A stretch of DNA of 64,000 bases, from positions 20,252-84,251 of the IMG/VR virus record IMGVR_UViG_3300037258_001185; one strand, 5' to 3'. Position numbers and translations under genes: made by a program. The first letter of the stretch is position 1, and every line of letters begins with the position of its first letter. Source of the DNA: a virus. Shown here in pieces: positions 30,770 to 39,802 of this stretch. The notes beneath the pieces were generated by a model. It worked only from the letters and a program-made list of their open reading frames with translations, was not told the origin of the DNA and did not search any database.

Positions 30770-32269
30770 ATGCCACCTGCCGGCGCTCCGCGGACAACGC
30801 TAACCGAACTGGTATCGACCGTCACGGGATACCAGCAGCGGGTCGTGTTCGGACAGAGCGGCGTCTTCTCGCCGGGCTCGCCGATCAGTCCCGTCGTCAA
30901 AGAGCCGGTCCGCGCGATCGACTTTCGGGTCGGCGAGAACACGTTCTGGACGCCTCGCTCCGGCGAGGCTTGGTCGTTCCAGCAATTGCGCAACCTGGTC
31001 GAGCCTGGCGGCTTTGACATTGCACGTCTCGCGATCGAGACCCGCAAGGACCAGCTTGAACGGCTCGACTACACAGTTCGGCCAATCGACACGAAGAAGC
31101 GCAAGGACAAAGACGCGCGCGCCATCGCGCTGACGAAGATGATCCGGCGCCCGGACGGCGTTCGGGATTTTGCCACCTGGACCCGCCTGCTGCTCGAAGA
31201 CCTGTTCGTCATCGACGCGCCGGCCGTCGAGGTGCGCCGCAACCGCGGCGGCAAGATCATCGGCTTTGACGTCGTCGACGGCGCGACCTTCAAGCTGCTG
31301 CTCGACGACACGGGCCGCACGCCCCAGCCGCCGGCGCCGGCCTACGAGCAGGTCATCAAGGGGCGCCCTTGGAACCTGCTGACGACCGACGACCTGATCT
31401 ACCGTCCGCGCAACCAGCGCCCGCACAAGATTTACGGCCTCAGCCCGGTCGAGCAGATCCTGACGACGATCCATATCGGACTGTCGCGCCAGCTCAGCCA
31501 GCTCAACTATTTCACCGACGGCACGACACCGCCCGGCTTCCTCAATGCGCCGGAGGGCTGGTCGCCCGATCAGGTGAAGGAATACTACGACAACCTGATG
31601 GCCGTGCTGTCCGGTAACCTCGATGCCCGCCGTCGCATCTGGATGGCGCCGCACGGTGCGACCTACCAGTCGATCAAGGATGCGCCGCTCAAGGACGAGT
31701 TCGACGAGTGGATCGCGCGCGTCGTCTGTTACGCCTTCTCGCTGCCGCCGACGGCCTTCATCAAGCAGCTCAACCGCTCGTCGTCGGAGACCTCCGACGA
31801 AACCTCGCAGGAAGAGGGGCTTGAGCCGCTGAAGGGCTGGGTCAAGCGCTGGTGGGACGAAGTCATCCAGTTGCGGATGGGCTATGACGACCTCGAATTC
31901 GCCTGGGTCGACGACAGGCCGATCGATCCGCAGGTACAGGCCACCATCGACAACCTGAACCTGCGCAACGGCCTGCTGTGCATTAACGACGTGCTGGATC
32001 ACCACGGCTTCGACCCCATCGCCAACGGCAACCGCCACCTGATCTACACCGCGAGCGGCGCGGTATTGCTCGACACGATCGTCGCCAGCGATGACCCGAG
32101 CAATCAATTGACGCCGCCGGCGCACCCCGGCGCGGTCGCCCATGATCCGGCGGCCGTCCTGCCCAATCCGACGGCCACGCCGCCGACCGACGGAGGCGCG
32201 AACGATGACTCCGAGGCGGCTGCACCTGATGGTAAGGGCCGAGGTACACCGGCCGCCGACCAACCTTGA
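30770..32269 (+). CDS. HK97-type portal protein
   Basis: 499 aa. LARLAIETRKDQLERLDYTV-like helical N-terminal wing, then LTTDDLIYRPRNQRPHKIYG, LSPVEQILTTIHIGLSRQLS and the C-terminal EEGLEPLKGWVKRWWDEVIQ are typical of dodecameric phage portals. The tail end is Pro/Ala/Asp-rich. GGGAGCGG upstream. It forms the ring through which DNA enters and to which connectors bind. Confidence 0.85.
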   Translation: MPPAGAPRTTLTELVSTVTGYQQRVVFGQSGVFSPGSPISPVVKEPVRAIDFRVGENTFWTPRSGEAWSFQQLRNLVEPGGFDIARLAIETRKDQLERLDYTVRPIDTKKRKDKDARAIALTKMIRRPDGVRDFATWTRLLLEDLFVIDAPAVEVRRNRGGKIIGFDVVDGATFKLLLDDTGRTPQPPAPAYEQVIKGRPWNLLTTDDLIYRPRNQRPHKIYGLSPVEQILTTIHIGLSRQLSQLNYFTDGTTPPGFLNAPEGWSPDQVKEYYDNLMAVLSGNLDARRRIWMAPHGATYQSIKDAPLKDEFDEWIARVVCYAFSLPPTAFIKQLNRSSSETSDETSQEEGLEPLKGWVKRWWDEVIQLRMGYDDLEFAWVDDRPIDPQVQATIDNLNLRNGLLCINDVLDHHGFDPIANGNRHLIYTASGAVLLDTIVASDDPSNQLTPPAHPGAVAHDPAAVLPNPTATPPTDGGANDDSEAAAPDGKGRGTPAADQP

Positions 32270-32603
32270 TGCGGCTAAGGCCTGGCTGCTCCGGCTGATT
32301 GACGCAGTCGGCATGACGCTGGCGACGGGCCCGGAGGCCAATCCGATCGCCTACTACTGCGACACGCCGGGCAACCGCGGCCTGACGGCCTCGGCGATCA
32401 TCGAAACCAGCAACATCACGCTGCACACCTGGGATGAGGCGAGCCCCGGCGAATTGCAGCTCGACCTGTTCACCTGCGGCGATCTCGATACCGAGACGGC
32501 GCTTGGCTTTCTCGACGAGTTCGGCCCCGAGAGGGTCGACCACCTGCTCATCAATCGCCGCGATGGCCTCGGGGTCGCGCGGCTTTGGAGTGACCGCCGA
32601 TGA
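32205..32603 (+). CDS. S-adenosylmethionine decarboxylase-like (SpeD) protein
   Basis: 132 aa from ATG 32205 (GGAGGCG upstream); ATG 32226 is an alternative. IAYYCDTPGNRGLTASAIIE, then TSNITLHTWDEA, and LQLDLFTCGDLDTETALGFL align by eye with bacterial SpeD. The pyruvoyl-forming Ser, the catalytic His of HTW and the Cys of FTCGD are all kept. The residue before the Ser is Thr instead of Glu, and the following His is Asn. Real SpeD self-cleaves to decarboxylate AdoMet; some homologues act on ornithine or arginine. Its place between portal and structural genes is unexpected. It overlaps the portal by 65 nt. Confidence 0.65.
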   Translation: MTPRRLHLMVRAEVHRPPTNLDAAKAWLLRLIDAVGMTLATGPEANPIAYYCDTPGNRGLTASAIIETSNITLHTWDEASPGELQLDLFTCGDLDTETALGFLDEFGPERVDHLLINRRDGLGVARLWSDRR

Positions 32604-33265
32604 CCTTCACGATGATTGCCCCCGGCCCCTATCAGGTCTTCGAAACGCTCGGCGCGACCTACACGTCGGACACCCATGGGATCATCACCGGCGTCGCGCA
32701 GGCCGATGTCTCCGACATGATCAACATGGGCTGCCGGCAGCAGGTAGCGAGCACCCAGGCGGCGGGCGCCAACGGGCTGATGCCGGCGCCGCTCGCGCTG
32801 AGCCATTTCCGGAACGCGGACGGTTCGACCGTGGCCGCTGCCGCTGCCGCCGGCAAGTTCGGGTATTCGATCACGCTGGGCACCTCGTTCGGCCTGATCG
32901 GTGAGGCCGCGAACAACAACACCAAGACCGACGACGCGATCGTCGAGTTTGTGCTGCCGCCCTGGTATCTGGCCGGCCAGAACCTCACTGTCACGGTCAA
33001 CGCCAAGCTGACCGGCGCCGGCACGCCGGGCACCAAGACGGCGCAGATCAAGGCATACCGGACCGCCAGCGACGGCACGCAGGGCGCCGACATTGGCCCG
33101 GGCGCGGCCTCCGCGATCACCGCGGCCGGCGCCGACATCGCCTTTACGGTGACCGGCACGACGCTCAACCCAGGCGACCGCTTGGTGTTCGAACTGGAAG
33201 CGGTGCTTCAGGAGACCGCCTCCTCGAACCTCGACGTGGTGATCGACTCGGTGCGGGTCAGCTAA
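32600..33265 (+). CDS. Virion structural protein, candidate head decoration
   Basis: 221 aa, beta-rich and low in charge: GKFGYSITLGTSFGLIGEA, LTVTVNAKLTGAGTPGTKTA, DRLVFELEAVLQETASSNL. Gene position between portal and protease suggests a head component such as a decoration protein. No domain is recognised. ATGA overlap with the SpeD-like gene. Confidence 0.5.
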   Translation: MTFTMIAPGPYQVFETLGATYTSDTHGIITGVAQADVSDMINMGCRQQVASTQAAGANGLMPAPLALSHFRNADGSTVAAAAAAGKFGYSITLGTSFGLIGEAANNNTKTDDAIVEFVLPPWYLAGQNLTVTVNAKLTGAGTPGTKTAQIKAYRTASDGTQGADIGPGAASAITAAGADIAFTVTGTTLNPGDRLVFELEAVLQETASSNLDVVIDSVRVS

Positions 33266-33286
33266 GGCGCTAGGAGGGCCGCGCCC

Positions 33287-35368
33287 ATGCGCTTCTATGC
33301 CTCGATCGCCAAGGTTGATGCCGAGCAGCGCATGGTGTGGGGTTACGCCTCGACCGAAGCGGTTGACGGCGAGGGCGAGACGATCCTGCGCTCGGCCATC
33401 GAGGGCGCGCTCGACGACTACATGAAGTTCGCGAACATCCGCGAGATGCACCAGCTCTCCGCGGTCGGCGTCGCGAAAGAGGCGGCCATCGACGACAAGG
33501 GCCTCTATCTCGGCGCGAAGATCGTTGATGACGACGCCTGGCAGAAAGTCATCGAGGGCGTCTACAAGGGATTTTCGATCGGCGGCAAGGCGCTCGCGCG
33601 CGATCCCGCCAACCGCAAGACCATCACTCAGCTCCGCCTTTTCGAAATCAGCTTGGTCGACCGGCCCTGCAACCCAGAGGCCGTGTTCGACTGCTGGAAA
33701 GCGGCCGATGCCGCGGCATCCATCACAGGAGACACGCCCTTGACCACCGAAACTCCGGCGGATGCCGCCGCGGTCGTCGCCGCGTTCATCGCGGGCGAAG
33801 AGATCCCCGTCGTCAAGGTCGCACCGGTCGACGGCAAGACCGTTGCATTGTCGGAGGGCGAGGTGCCGAACGTGGCGTCCGGCGCTTCCGGCGAGACGAC
33901 CGTCGGCGCGCCGGTGGATGGCGCGGCAGTCGATCCGCCGACCGGCGAGGTTCCCGTTGTCACGCCCGTCGCGTCCGGCGAGGCCGTTGTCGAGACGCCG
34001 GTCGACGGCAGCCGGCCGGCCGCGATGATCCCGAGCGGCGACGGTTCGCCCGTCCAGGTGGTCAACCCTGAGGGCGAGGTTGTCGATATCGACGCCGCTC
34101 TCACCAAGCTCGACGAGGCCGGCGAGGACGACCCGATCGTCAAGCGCAAGTTCACCGCCGCGCAGCGCCGCGACGCCGCCAAGGCCGGGACGGCGATGAA
34201 GGACGGCTCGTTCCCGATCGAGAACAAGCAGGATCTCAAGGACTCGATCCAGGCGCTCGGCCGCGCCAAGGACCGCAACGCGACGATCGCGCATATCAAG
34301 CGCCGCGCCAAGGCGCTCAACCTTGAGGATGAGTTGCCGCCCTGGCTCGGCGGCCCGAAGCCCGATGCCAAGAAGACCGAGCGTCATGTGCCGGGCCAGG
34401 TCTGGACTTGCGGCGATCCCGCGCACCAGCACCTCGCCAAGGCCGAAGCCGTGGCCTGCCTCGACCAGCGCGACGCGATCGCCAAGGCGGCGGCGTCCGC
34501 GAAGCCGGCAGCCGATGCGGTGGCGCAGTTGCGCGATGTCGTCGGCGCGGCGTTGGCGGCCGCCGGCAAAGATCCGACCATCGCCACGGTCGCCGACACC
34601 ACCACCGTCCGCAAGGGCCTCTACACCCTGAGCGACCTCGCCTGCATGGTGCTGCAGCTCCGCTCGATGGTGTGCAACGTCGATTACGAAGAGACCAGCG
34701 AAAAGGACAGCGACTCCCGGCTGCCGCAGTTGATGCGCGACGCGCTGGCCTCGCTCGTCACCGCCTTCCGGGCGATGTCCGATGAGGAGACCGCGGAGCT
34801 GCTGGAATCGGTCGCGACCAACACGGCCGAGCCCGACAACGCGGCGACATTCCTCTACATGGCCGCCCATTCCGGCGATCTCTTCAAGGCCGGCGCGCGG
34901 CACAGCAAGGCCGACATGGCCACCATCCAGAAGTGCCACGACATGCTGTCCGACCTCGGCGCGCAGTGCGCGATGCCCGAGGATGACACCGACAAGGTCG
35001 CCAAGGTGCTCGGCGACAAGGACGCCGAGATCAACGAGTTGCGCAAGGTGCTCGACCAAGTCGAGCCGTTGACCAAGGCTGTCACCGAGCTGGGCACGAC
35101 GATCGCCGACCTGCGCAAGACGGCCGAGACGCAGGCTGCGGAGATCGCGATGCTGAAGGCGCAGCCGATGCCGGCCAAGACCGCAACGACCCAGCACGCG
35201 GTCGAAAAGGCATTCGACAACGGCGGCGGGCCGGCCACAACCGATGAAGACATGCTGAAGCGCCTCGGCGAGATGTCCGAGGAGGAACGCACCATGCTGC
35301 TCATCAAGGCGGCGAAGACCAATCCGGTCGCGCCGCGCTTTGCCGGCGCCCGACCGGACGCTGGCTAA
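33287..35368 (+). CDS. XkdF-like prohead protease with scaffold-like extension
   Basis: 693 aa. The N-terminal 130 residues match the XkdF-type putative serine protease: RMVWGYASTEAVDGEGETIL, DDDAWQKVIEGVYKGFSIGG and RLFEISLVDRPCNPEAVF. A Val/Pro/Gly repeat stretch (GEVPNVASGASGETTVGAPV) follows, then a helical block (DLKDSIQALGRAKDRNATIA) and a coiled-coil C-terminus (ELGTTIADLRKTAETQAAEI). This layout suggests protease and internal scaffold on one chain. GGAGGG upstream. Confidence 0.7.
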   Translation: MRFYASIAKVDAEQRMVWGYASTEAVDGEGETILRSAIEGALDDYMKFANIREMHQLSAVGVAKEAAIDDKGLYLGAKIVDDDAWQKVIEGVYKGFSIGGKALARDPANRKTITQLRLFEISLVDRPCNPEAVFDCWKAADAAASITGDTPLTTETPADAAAVVAAFIAGEEIPVVKVAPVDGKTVALSEGEVPNVASGASGETTVGAPVDGAAVDPPTGEVPVVTPVASGEAVVETPVDGSRPAAMIPSGDGSPVQVVNPEGEVVDIDAALTKLDEAGEDDPIVKRKFTAAQRRDAAKAGTAMKDGSFPIENKQDLKDSIQALGRAKDRNATIAHIKRRAKALNLEDELPPWLGGPKPDAKKTERHVPGQVWTCGDPAHQHLAKAEAVACLDQRDAIAKAAASAKPAADAVAQLRDVVGAALAAAGKDPTIATVADTTTVRKGLYTLSDLACMVLQLRSMVCNVDYEETSEKDSDSRLPQLMRDALASLVTAFRAMSDEETAELLESVATNTAEPDNAATFLYMAAHSGDLFKAGARHSKADMATIQKCHDMLSDLGAQCAMPEDDTDKVAKVLGDKDAEINELRKVLDQVEPLTKAVTELGTTIADLRKTAETQAAEIAMLKAQPMPAKTATTQHAVEKAFDNGGGPATTDEDMLKRLGEMSEEERTMLLIKAAKTNPVAPRFAGARPDAG

Positions 35369-35500
35369 ACCCTTTCGCCGGCGGTATCCCGCGACGCGGG
35401 AACGGCCGGCCAACGAACGGCCCCCGGGGGCCGCATCCGAATGCCCGGGACTCACGTCATGCCGCCGCGAGGCGCCGCATCCCTTCGATGGAGCATATCG

Positions 35501-36988
35501 ATGACGCCCCAGGAAACCCTCGACGAACTGAAGAAGTCGCTCGGCGCGCCGAGCGATACTGTCGCCAAGACCATCTCGACCGGCACCGGCATCGTCGCCT
35601 ACGACTTGCAGGCCCCGGCCAAGAACCTCTACCCGGTCGTGACCCCGATCCGCAACGCGCTGCCGCGCGTCGGCGGCGGCACCGGCCTGATGACCAACTG
35701 GCGTCAGGTCAACGCCATCATCGGCTCTGGCTTCGATAACATGGGCTGGGTCAAGGAAGGCCAGCGCTCCGGCCAGATGAACTACAGCACGTCCAACAAG
35801 TCGGCGTCGTACATGACGATCGGCGAGGAAGACGCGGCGACCTACGAGGCGATCAGCGCCGGCCGGGGTTTCGAAGACATCCAGGCCCGCATGACCATGC
35901 GCCTGCTGCAGAAGATGATGCTGAAGGAAGAGGTCGCCCTGCTCGGCGGCAATTCCAGCATCGCTCTCGGCACGCCCGGCACGATCGCGCACTCGGCTTC
36001 GGGTTCGGGCGGCACGCTGCCCGGCTCGCCGACCACCTATTACGCCCAGGTCGTCGCGCTGACGCTCGAGGGCTACCTGAATTCGAGCCTGACGGGCGGC
36101 GTCGCCATCGCCAAGACGATCACCGGCGCCGACAGCAACACCTACACGCTGAACGGCGGCTCGTCCGCGGCGGCGGATGAGGTCAGCCAGGCGGTCACCC
36201 TCGGGCAGACGCTGTTCCTGTCGGTCCCGGCGATCCAGGGCGCGGTGGCCTATGCCTGGTTCGTCGGCGCCACGTCCGGCGCAACCAAGCTGGAGGTGAT
36301 CACCACGATCAACAGCGCCGCGTTCTCGGCGCCGCTGCTCGGCACCGGGCAGGTGGTCACCGCGATCACCGGCGACCATTCGAACAACCCGGACCTGGCG
36401 TTCGACGGCCTGCTGACCGCCGCGCTCAATCCGGCGAATGCCGCCTACGTCAGCATCATGGCGACCGGCACCGCCGGCACCGGCACGGTGTTGACCTCCT
36501 CGGGGCGCGGCTCGGTCGTCGAGATCGACACGATGCTGGAGGCCATGTGGAACAACTTCGAGTTGTCCCCGACGGTTCTCTACATGAACGCGCAGGAGCT
36601 GCGGAACATCACCAGCAAGGTGCTGACCAACGACTCCGGTCCGCTGGTGCGGTACGAGGCGGGCCCCGACGGCGTGCGCGCCACGGCCGGCGGGTTCGTC
36701 GAGTTCTACTACAACCCGTTCGCGCTCGGCGGCGGCATCAAGATCCCACTGAAGATCCACCCGCGCGTCCCGCCGGGCACGATCATCGGCTGGACCGAGA
36801 ACCTGCCGATCCAGTACCAGTCGAACGAGGTGCCGAACGTCGCCGAGGTCAAGACCCGCGTCGACTATTACCAGGTCGACTGGCCGGTCGTGACCCGCCA
36901 GCGCGCCGTCGGCGTCTACGCCGAGGAAGTGCTGGCCGTCTACGCCCCGTTCGCGATGGGTGTCATCACCAACATCGCGAACGGCTAA
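35501..36988 (+). CDS. Major capsid protein
   Basis: 495 aa from ATG 35501, preferred because GGAGC precedes it. It has the HK97-like features of a capsid: a helical N-arm (TPQETLDELKKSLGAPSDTV), an E-loop/P-domain section (NWRQVNAIIGSGFDNMGWVK) and a C-terminal A-domain (GGFVEFYYNPFALGGGIKI). Residues about 165-290 (PGSPTTYYAQVVALTLEGYL and following) look like an inserted Ig-like domain exposed on the shell. Order behind protease/scaffold fits. GC-rich palindromes lie in the 130 nt upstream. Confidence 0.8.
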   Translation: MTPQETLDELKKSLGAPSDTVAKTISTGTGIVAYDLQAPAKNLYPVVTPIRNALPRVGGGTGLMTNWRQVNAIIGSGFDNMGWVKEGQRSGQMNYSTSNKSASYMTIGEEDAATYEAISAGRGFEDIQARMTMRLLQKMMLKEEVALLGGNSSIALGTPGTIAHSASGSGGTLPGSPTTYYAQVVALTLEGYLNSSLTGGVAIAKTITGADSNTYTLNGGSSAAADEVSQAVTLGQTLFLSVPAIQGAVAYAWFVGATSGATKLEVITTINSAAFSAPLLGTGQVVTAITGDHSNNPDLAFDGLLTAALNPANAAYVSIMATGTAGTGTVLTSSGRGSVVEIDTMLEAMWNNFELSPTVLYMNAQELRNITSKVLTNDSGPLVRYEAGPDGVRATAGGFVEFYYNPFALGGGIKIPLKIHPRVPPGTIIGWTENLPIQYQSNEVPNVAEVKTRVDYYQVDWPVVTRQRAVGVYAEEVLAVYAPFAMGVITNIANG

Positions 36989-37038
36989 GGCACCCGCGCC
37001 GGAGCGTGCTCCGACGCCCGACGCCGGGAGGAACGCCA

Positions 37039-37614
37039 ATGGCCGACATGACCCTGGTCGTTCCTCCCGGCGCCCTCGGCTTCCCGATCAGCTACGGTAC
37101 GCAAGCCTACCAGCCCTATCGGGAAGACCACACCAACCCCAGCGGCCGCTGGCTGATCGACATGCCGCCCGACGTGGCGCGCCATTTCATCGGCGTAGGA
37201 GGTTTCATCGTGGCAGACAGGATCGCGCCGTCGGCGGCGCGCGCGAAGATTTCGATCATCCGCATGTTCCATCCCAAGGGCGGCAGCGCCGACGACTACC
37301 CGGTCGATCAGGACGGATTCTTGCTGGTGCCGAACGGCCCGGACGTGGCCGCCATGCGCTCGCACGGCTTCAAGATCGAGGGCGAGGAACCCGCGCCCGC
37401 GCCGCCGCCGCAGATGGTGCCGCTTGAAGATCACCAGCGCGCGGTCGACCATATCAATGCGCTTGGCGAAACGATCCGTGAACGCGATCGCGACGCGAAG
37501 ATGGCGCGCGACCAGCTCGACGCCAATCAGGGCGAGATCACTGAGTTGCGGGAGAAGCTCGCGGCGGCCGAAAAGGCCCTCGCCGAGGCAACGAAGCCTC
37601 CGCCGGCGGCGTAG
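37039..37614 (+). CDS. Head-associated protein with coiled-coil tail
   Basis: 191 aa. The N-terminal part (FPISYGTQAYQPYREDHTNP, then GRWLIDMPPDVARHFIGVGG) resembles small phage head-closure or fibritin-type proteins. Residues about 140-190 (HINALGETIRERDRDAKMAR) are a coiled coil. GGGAGGAA upstream. Function inferred from position only. Confidence 0.5.
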   Translation: MADMTLVVPPGALGFPISYGTQAYQPYREDHTNPSGRWLIDMPPDVARHFIGVGGFIVADRIAPSAARAKISIIRMFHPKGGSADDYPVDQDGFLLVPNGPDVAAMRSHGFKIEGEEPAPAPPPQMVPLEDHQRAVDHINALGETIRERDRDAKMARDQLDANQGEITELREKLAAAEKALAEATKPPPAA

Positions 37615-37617
37615 CGA

Positions 37618-38466
37618 ATGCCCCTCAACCTGACCACGCTGGCAAATGCCGAGGCGTGGATCGGGGATTTGACGCCCGGCGACAGCGCGGCCACGGACGC
37701 GCTGATCAATCGCCTGATCACCGCCGCATCCGGCCTGATCCTGTCATTCGTGAACCGGCCGACCCTGCTGCCGCAGACCTACACGGAGACGCGCGACGGC
37801 ACTGGCGGCCCGCGGCTGATGCTGCGGAACTGGCCGGTGACCGCGGTCGCGGCGGTGACGATCGGCGGCACGGCGATCCTGGCCGGTTCCTATTCCGGCC
37901 AGCCCACGACGAACGGCTGGGCCGGCTATTTCTTCTCGGGCTGGGACGGCATGCCGCCCGGCAGGCGCGTCAACCTCGAGCTCAACGGCCAGCGCTTCTG
38001 CCGCGGCATCCAGAACGTGTCGGTCACCTACACGGCCGGCTATCTGGTCGACAATGAAGCGGGCACGGTCGATGGCGCCGCGGATCCGGCCAATTCTGTA
38101 ACGGTGCAGGCGCCCTACGGTTCGTGGGGCTCCGACCAGGGCGTCACCTATGCCAACGGCACGCCGCTGGTCGCGGTGAAGGCGGCGCCCTCCGCCGGCC
38201 AGTACCAGCTCGACACGACGCCGGGCATCTACGTCTTCAACGCGGCCGACGCTGGCGCGGACGTCCTGATCAGTTACGGCTTCGTCCCCGCGGTGATCGA
38301 GGAAGCGTGCGTTCAGATGGTCGCCGAGCGCTACAGCTACCGCGCCCGGGTCGGATCGCGCTCCAAGACCCTCGGAGGCCTGGAAACCATGTCCTACGAC
38401 CGCAGCCCGATCCCGCCCGAGGTGACGGCGATGCTGCGGTCCTATTGCTCGGTCGCGCCGGTCTGA
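37618..38466 (+). CDS. Head-tail connector protein (gp6-like)
   Basis: 282 aa. The helical start (ANAEAWIGDLTPGDSAATDA, then LINRLITAASGLILSFVNRP) and the end EEACVQMVAERYSYRARVGS match the gp6-type connector family, with a beta-rich insert between. It follows the capsid genes in standard order. It would extend the portal and receive the tail. The stop overlaps the next ATG. Confidence 0.65.
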   Translation: MPLNLTTLANAEAWIGDLTPGDSAATDALINRLITAASGLILSFVNRPTLLPQTYTETRDGTGGPRLMLRNWPVTAVAAVTIGGTAILAGSYSGQPTTNGWAGYFFSGWDGMPPGRRVNLELNGQRFCRGIQNVSVTYTAGYLVDNEAGTVDGAADPANSVTVQAPYGSWGSDQGVTYANGTPLVAVKAAPSAGQYQLDTTPGIYVFNAADAGADVLISYGFVPAVIEEACVQMVAERYSYRARVGSRSKTLGGLETMSYDRSPIPPEVTAMLRSYCSVAPV

Positions 38467-38975
38467 TGGTGCACGTCGAGATCAGCGTCACTGGCGACAC
38501 CGAGGTCGCCGGCTATTTCGGCGCGCTCCCCGAAGAGTTGCGCCTGGCGATCGCGAAGAAGGTCGCCGACTTCACCGGCCAGCTTTGGGACAAGATCGTC
38601 AACCAGAACCTGAACGGCGTCATCTTGCAGCGCCGCAGCGGCAAGCTGGCGGACTCGATCAAGTCCAAGGTCGACGACAAGGGCGACGTTATCACCGGCA
38701 CGGTTTTTTCGGACGGCAGCGCGCCCTACGCCGCAATTCAGGAGTATGGCGGCAAGACATCGCCGCACGACATTGTTCCGGATAAGGCGAAGGCGCTGCA
38801 TTTCCTGATGGGCGGCAAAGACACCTTTGCGACCATCGTGCACCACCCAGGCTCGACAATCCCGGCGCACGCGTTCATGCGCTCAGCTCTCGCTGACATG
38901 GTGCCGGTCATCGAAGAGGGTTTCCGGGAGGCGGTGGCCAGAGCCGTCGCGGACCGGCCCGTGCCGACGGAGTAA
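38466..38975 (+). CDS. HK97 gp10-like head-tail connector protein
   Basis: 169 aa. LRLAIAKKVADFTGQLWDKI, then LQRRSGKLADSIKSKVDDK, DGSAPYAAIQEYGGKT, and PAHAFMRSALADMVPVIEEG are characteristic of the gp10/minor tail completion family. Position between gp6-like and tail-terminator-like genes agrees. Confidence 0.8.
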   Translation: MVHVEISVTGDTEVAGYFGALPEELRLAIAKKVADFTGQLWDKIVNQNLNGVILQRRSGKLADSIKSKVDDKGDVITGTVFSDGSAPYAAIQEYGGKTSPHDIVPDKAKALHFLMGGKDTFATIVHHPGSTIPAHAFMRSALADMVPVIEEGFREAVARAVADRPVPTE

Positions 38976-38979
38976 ACGC

Positions 38980-39441
38980 ATGGCCACCCGCGAAGATGTC
39001 CTGAACGCCCTGGTGACAAAACTCCAGGGCATGACCTTTGCGGCGCCGATCAACGGCAAGACAACATGGGTCGGCACCGTAGGACGCCGCATCAAGCTGT
39101 GGGGCAACGTGCCGCCCGACCGCCGGCCGGCCGCCTTCCTGGTCGAGCGCGGCGAGCGCGACGAGCGCCGTCATCTGGGCACGCCGCCGCTGCGCACGCT
39201 GACGCCGCGACTGGTCGCCTACACCAGCGTCAAGGATCAAACGCAGATCGGCGGAACGCACCTCAACCTGATCCTCGAGTCGCTTGAAGCGGCGCTGACG
39301 CCGGACAATTGGGGCCGCGGCACGCTGACCCTGGCTGGCGAATCCTACTTCGTGCGGATCGAAGGCGAAATCTTCAAGGATGCTGGCGATCTCGACGGCG
39401 ACGCGATGCTCGTCGTGCCGATCGCCATCCAGATGCCGTAA
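38980..39441 (+). CDS. Probable tail terminator-like protein
   Basis: 153 aa from ATG 38980. REDVLNALVTKLQGMTFAAP, then RRPAAFLVERGERDE, LVAYTSVKDQTQIGGTHLNL and ILESLEAALTPDN are typical of proteins that cap the tail tube in siphoviruses. Placed between gp10-like and major tail protein genes, the usual place for a terminator. No formal family hit was available. Confidence 0.6.
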   Translation: MATREDVLNALVTKLQGMTFAAPINGKTTWVGTVGRRIKLWGNVPPDRRPAAFLVERGERDERRHLGTPPLRTLTPRLVAYTSVKDQTQIGGTHLNLILESLEAALTPDNWGRGTLTLAGESYFVRIEGEIFKDAGDLDGDAMLVVPIAIQMP

Positions 39442-39457
39442 CCCGGAGAAGACCGAC

Positions 39458-39712
39458 ATGGATGATTTGCGGGCGCCCATCGAAGCAATTGCCGACGCAA
39501 CGAACGAGGCCGCGCTCGGCGCGCCTGAAGCGCCTGCCGCCGCGCCAGCGACGCCTCCCGCGGTGCCGGCCATCAATCTGGAGATGCTGGTCGAGGATTG
39601 GTGGCGCGAGCATTTCCCCGGCTCAGCCGTCGGCCGCTTCACCGATGGGTGGAACGTCGCTCTGAAGGCGAAGGACGAACTGAAGAAGCGGCTTGTGGCC
39701 GCCCTCAGCTAA
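39458..39712 (+). CDS. Small hypothetical protein in the tail module
   Basis: 84 aa. A Pro/Ala-rich linker (APAAAPATPPAVPAINLE) separates an N-terminal helix from a C-terminal LVEDWWREHFPGSAVGRFTD. GGAGAA upstream. No family is recognised. Confidence 0.55.
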   Translation: MDDLRAPIEAIADATNEAALGAPEAPAAAPATPPAVPAINLEMLVEDWWREHFPGSAVGRFTDGWNVALKAKDELKKRLVAALS

Positions 39713-39802
39713 CCGCAGACGCCCCTTCAAAACGCGCTTTGGGGCAAGCGCGCCCGCGACCGTCGGATGACAGGCCGCATTCCCTCTTGATGGAGCCCCA
39801 AC

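Noticed and set aside
32354-37039. Very long reverse-strand open frame (1561 codons)
   Set aside because: It lies antisense to portal, SpeD-like, protease and capsid genes; the translation is Arg/Gly/Asp-rich shadow sequence typical of GC-rich DNA.
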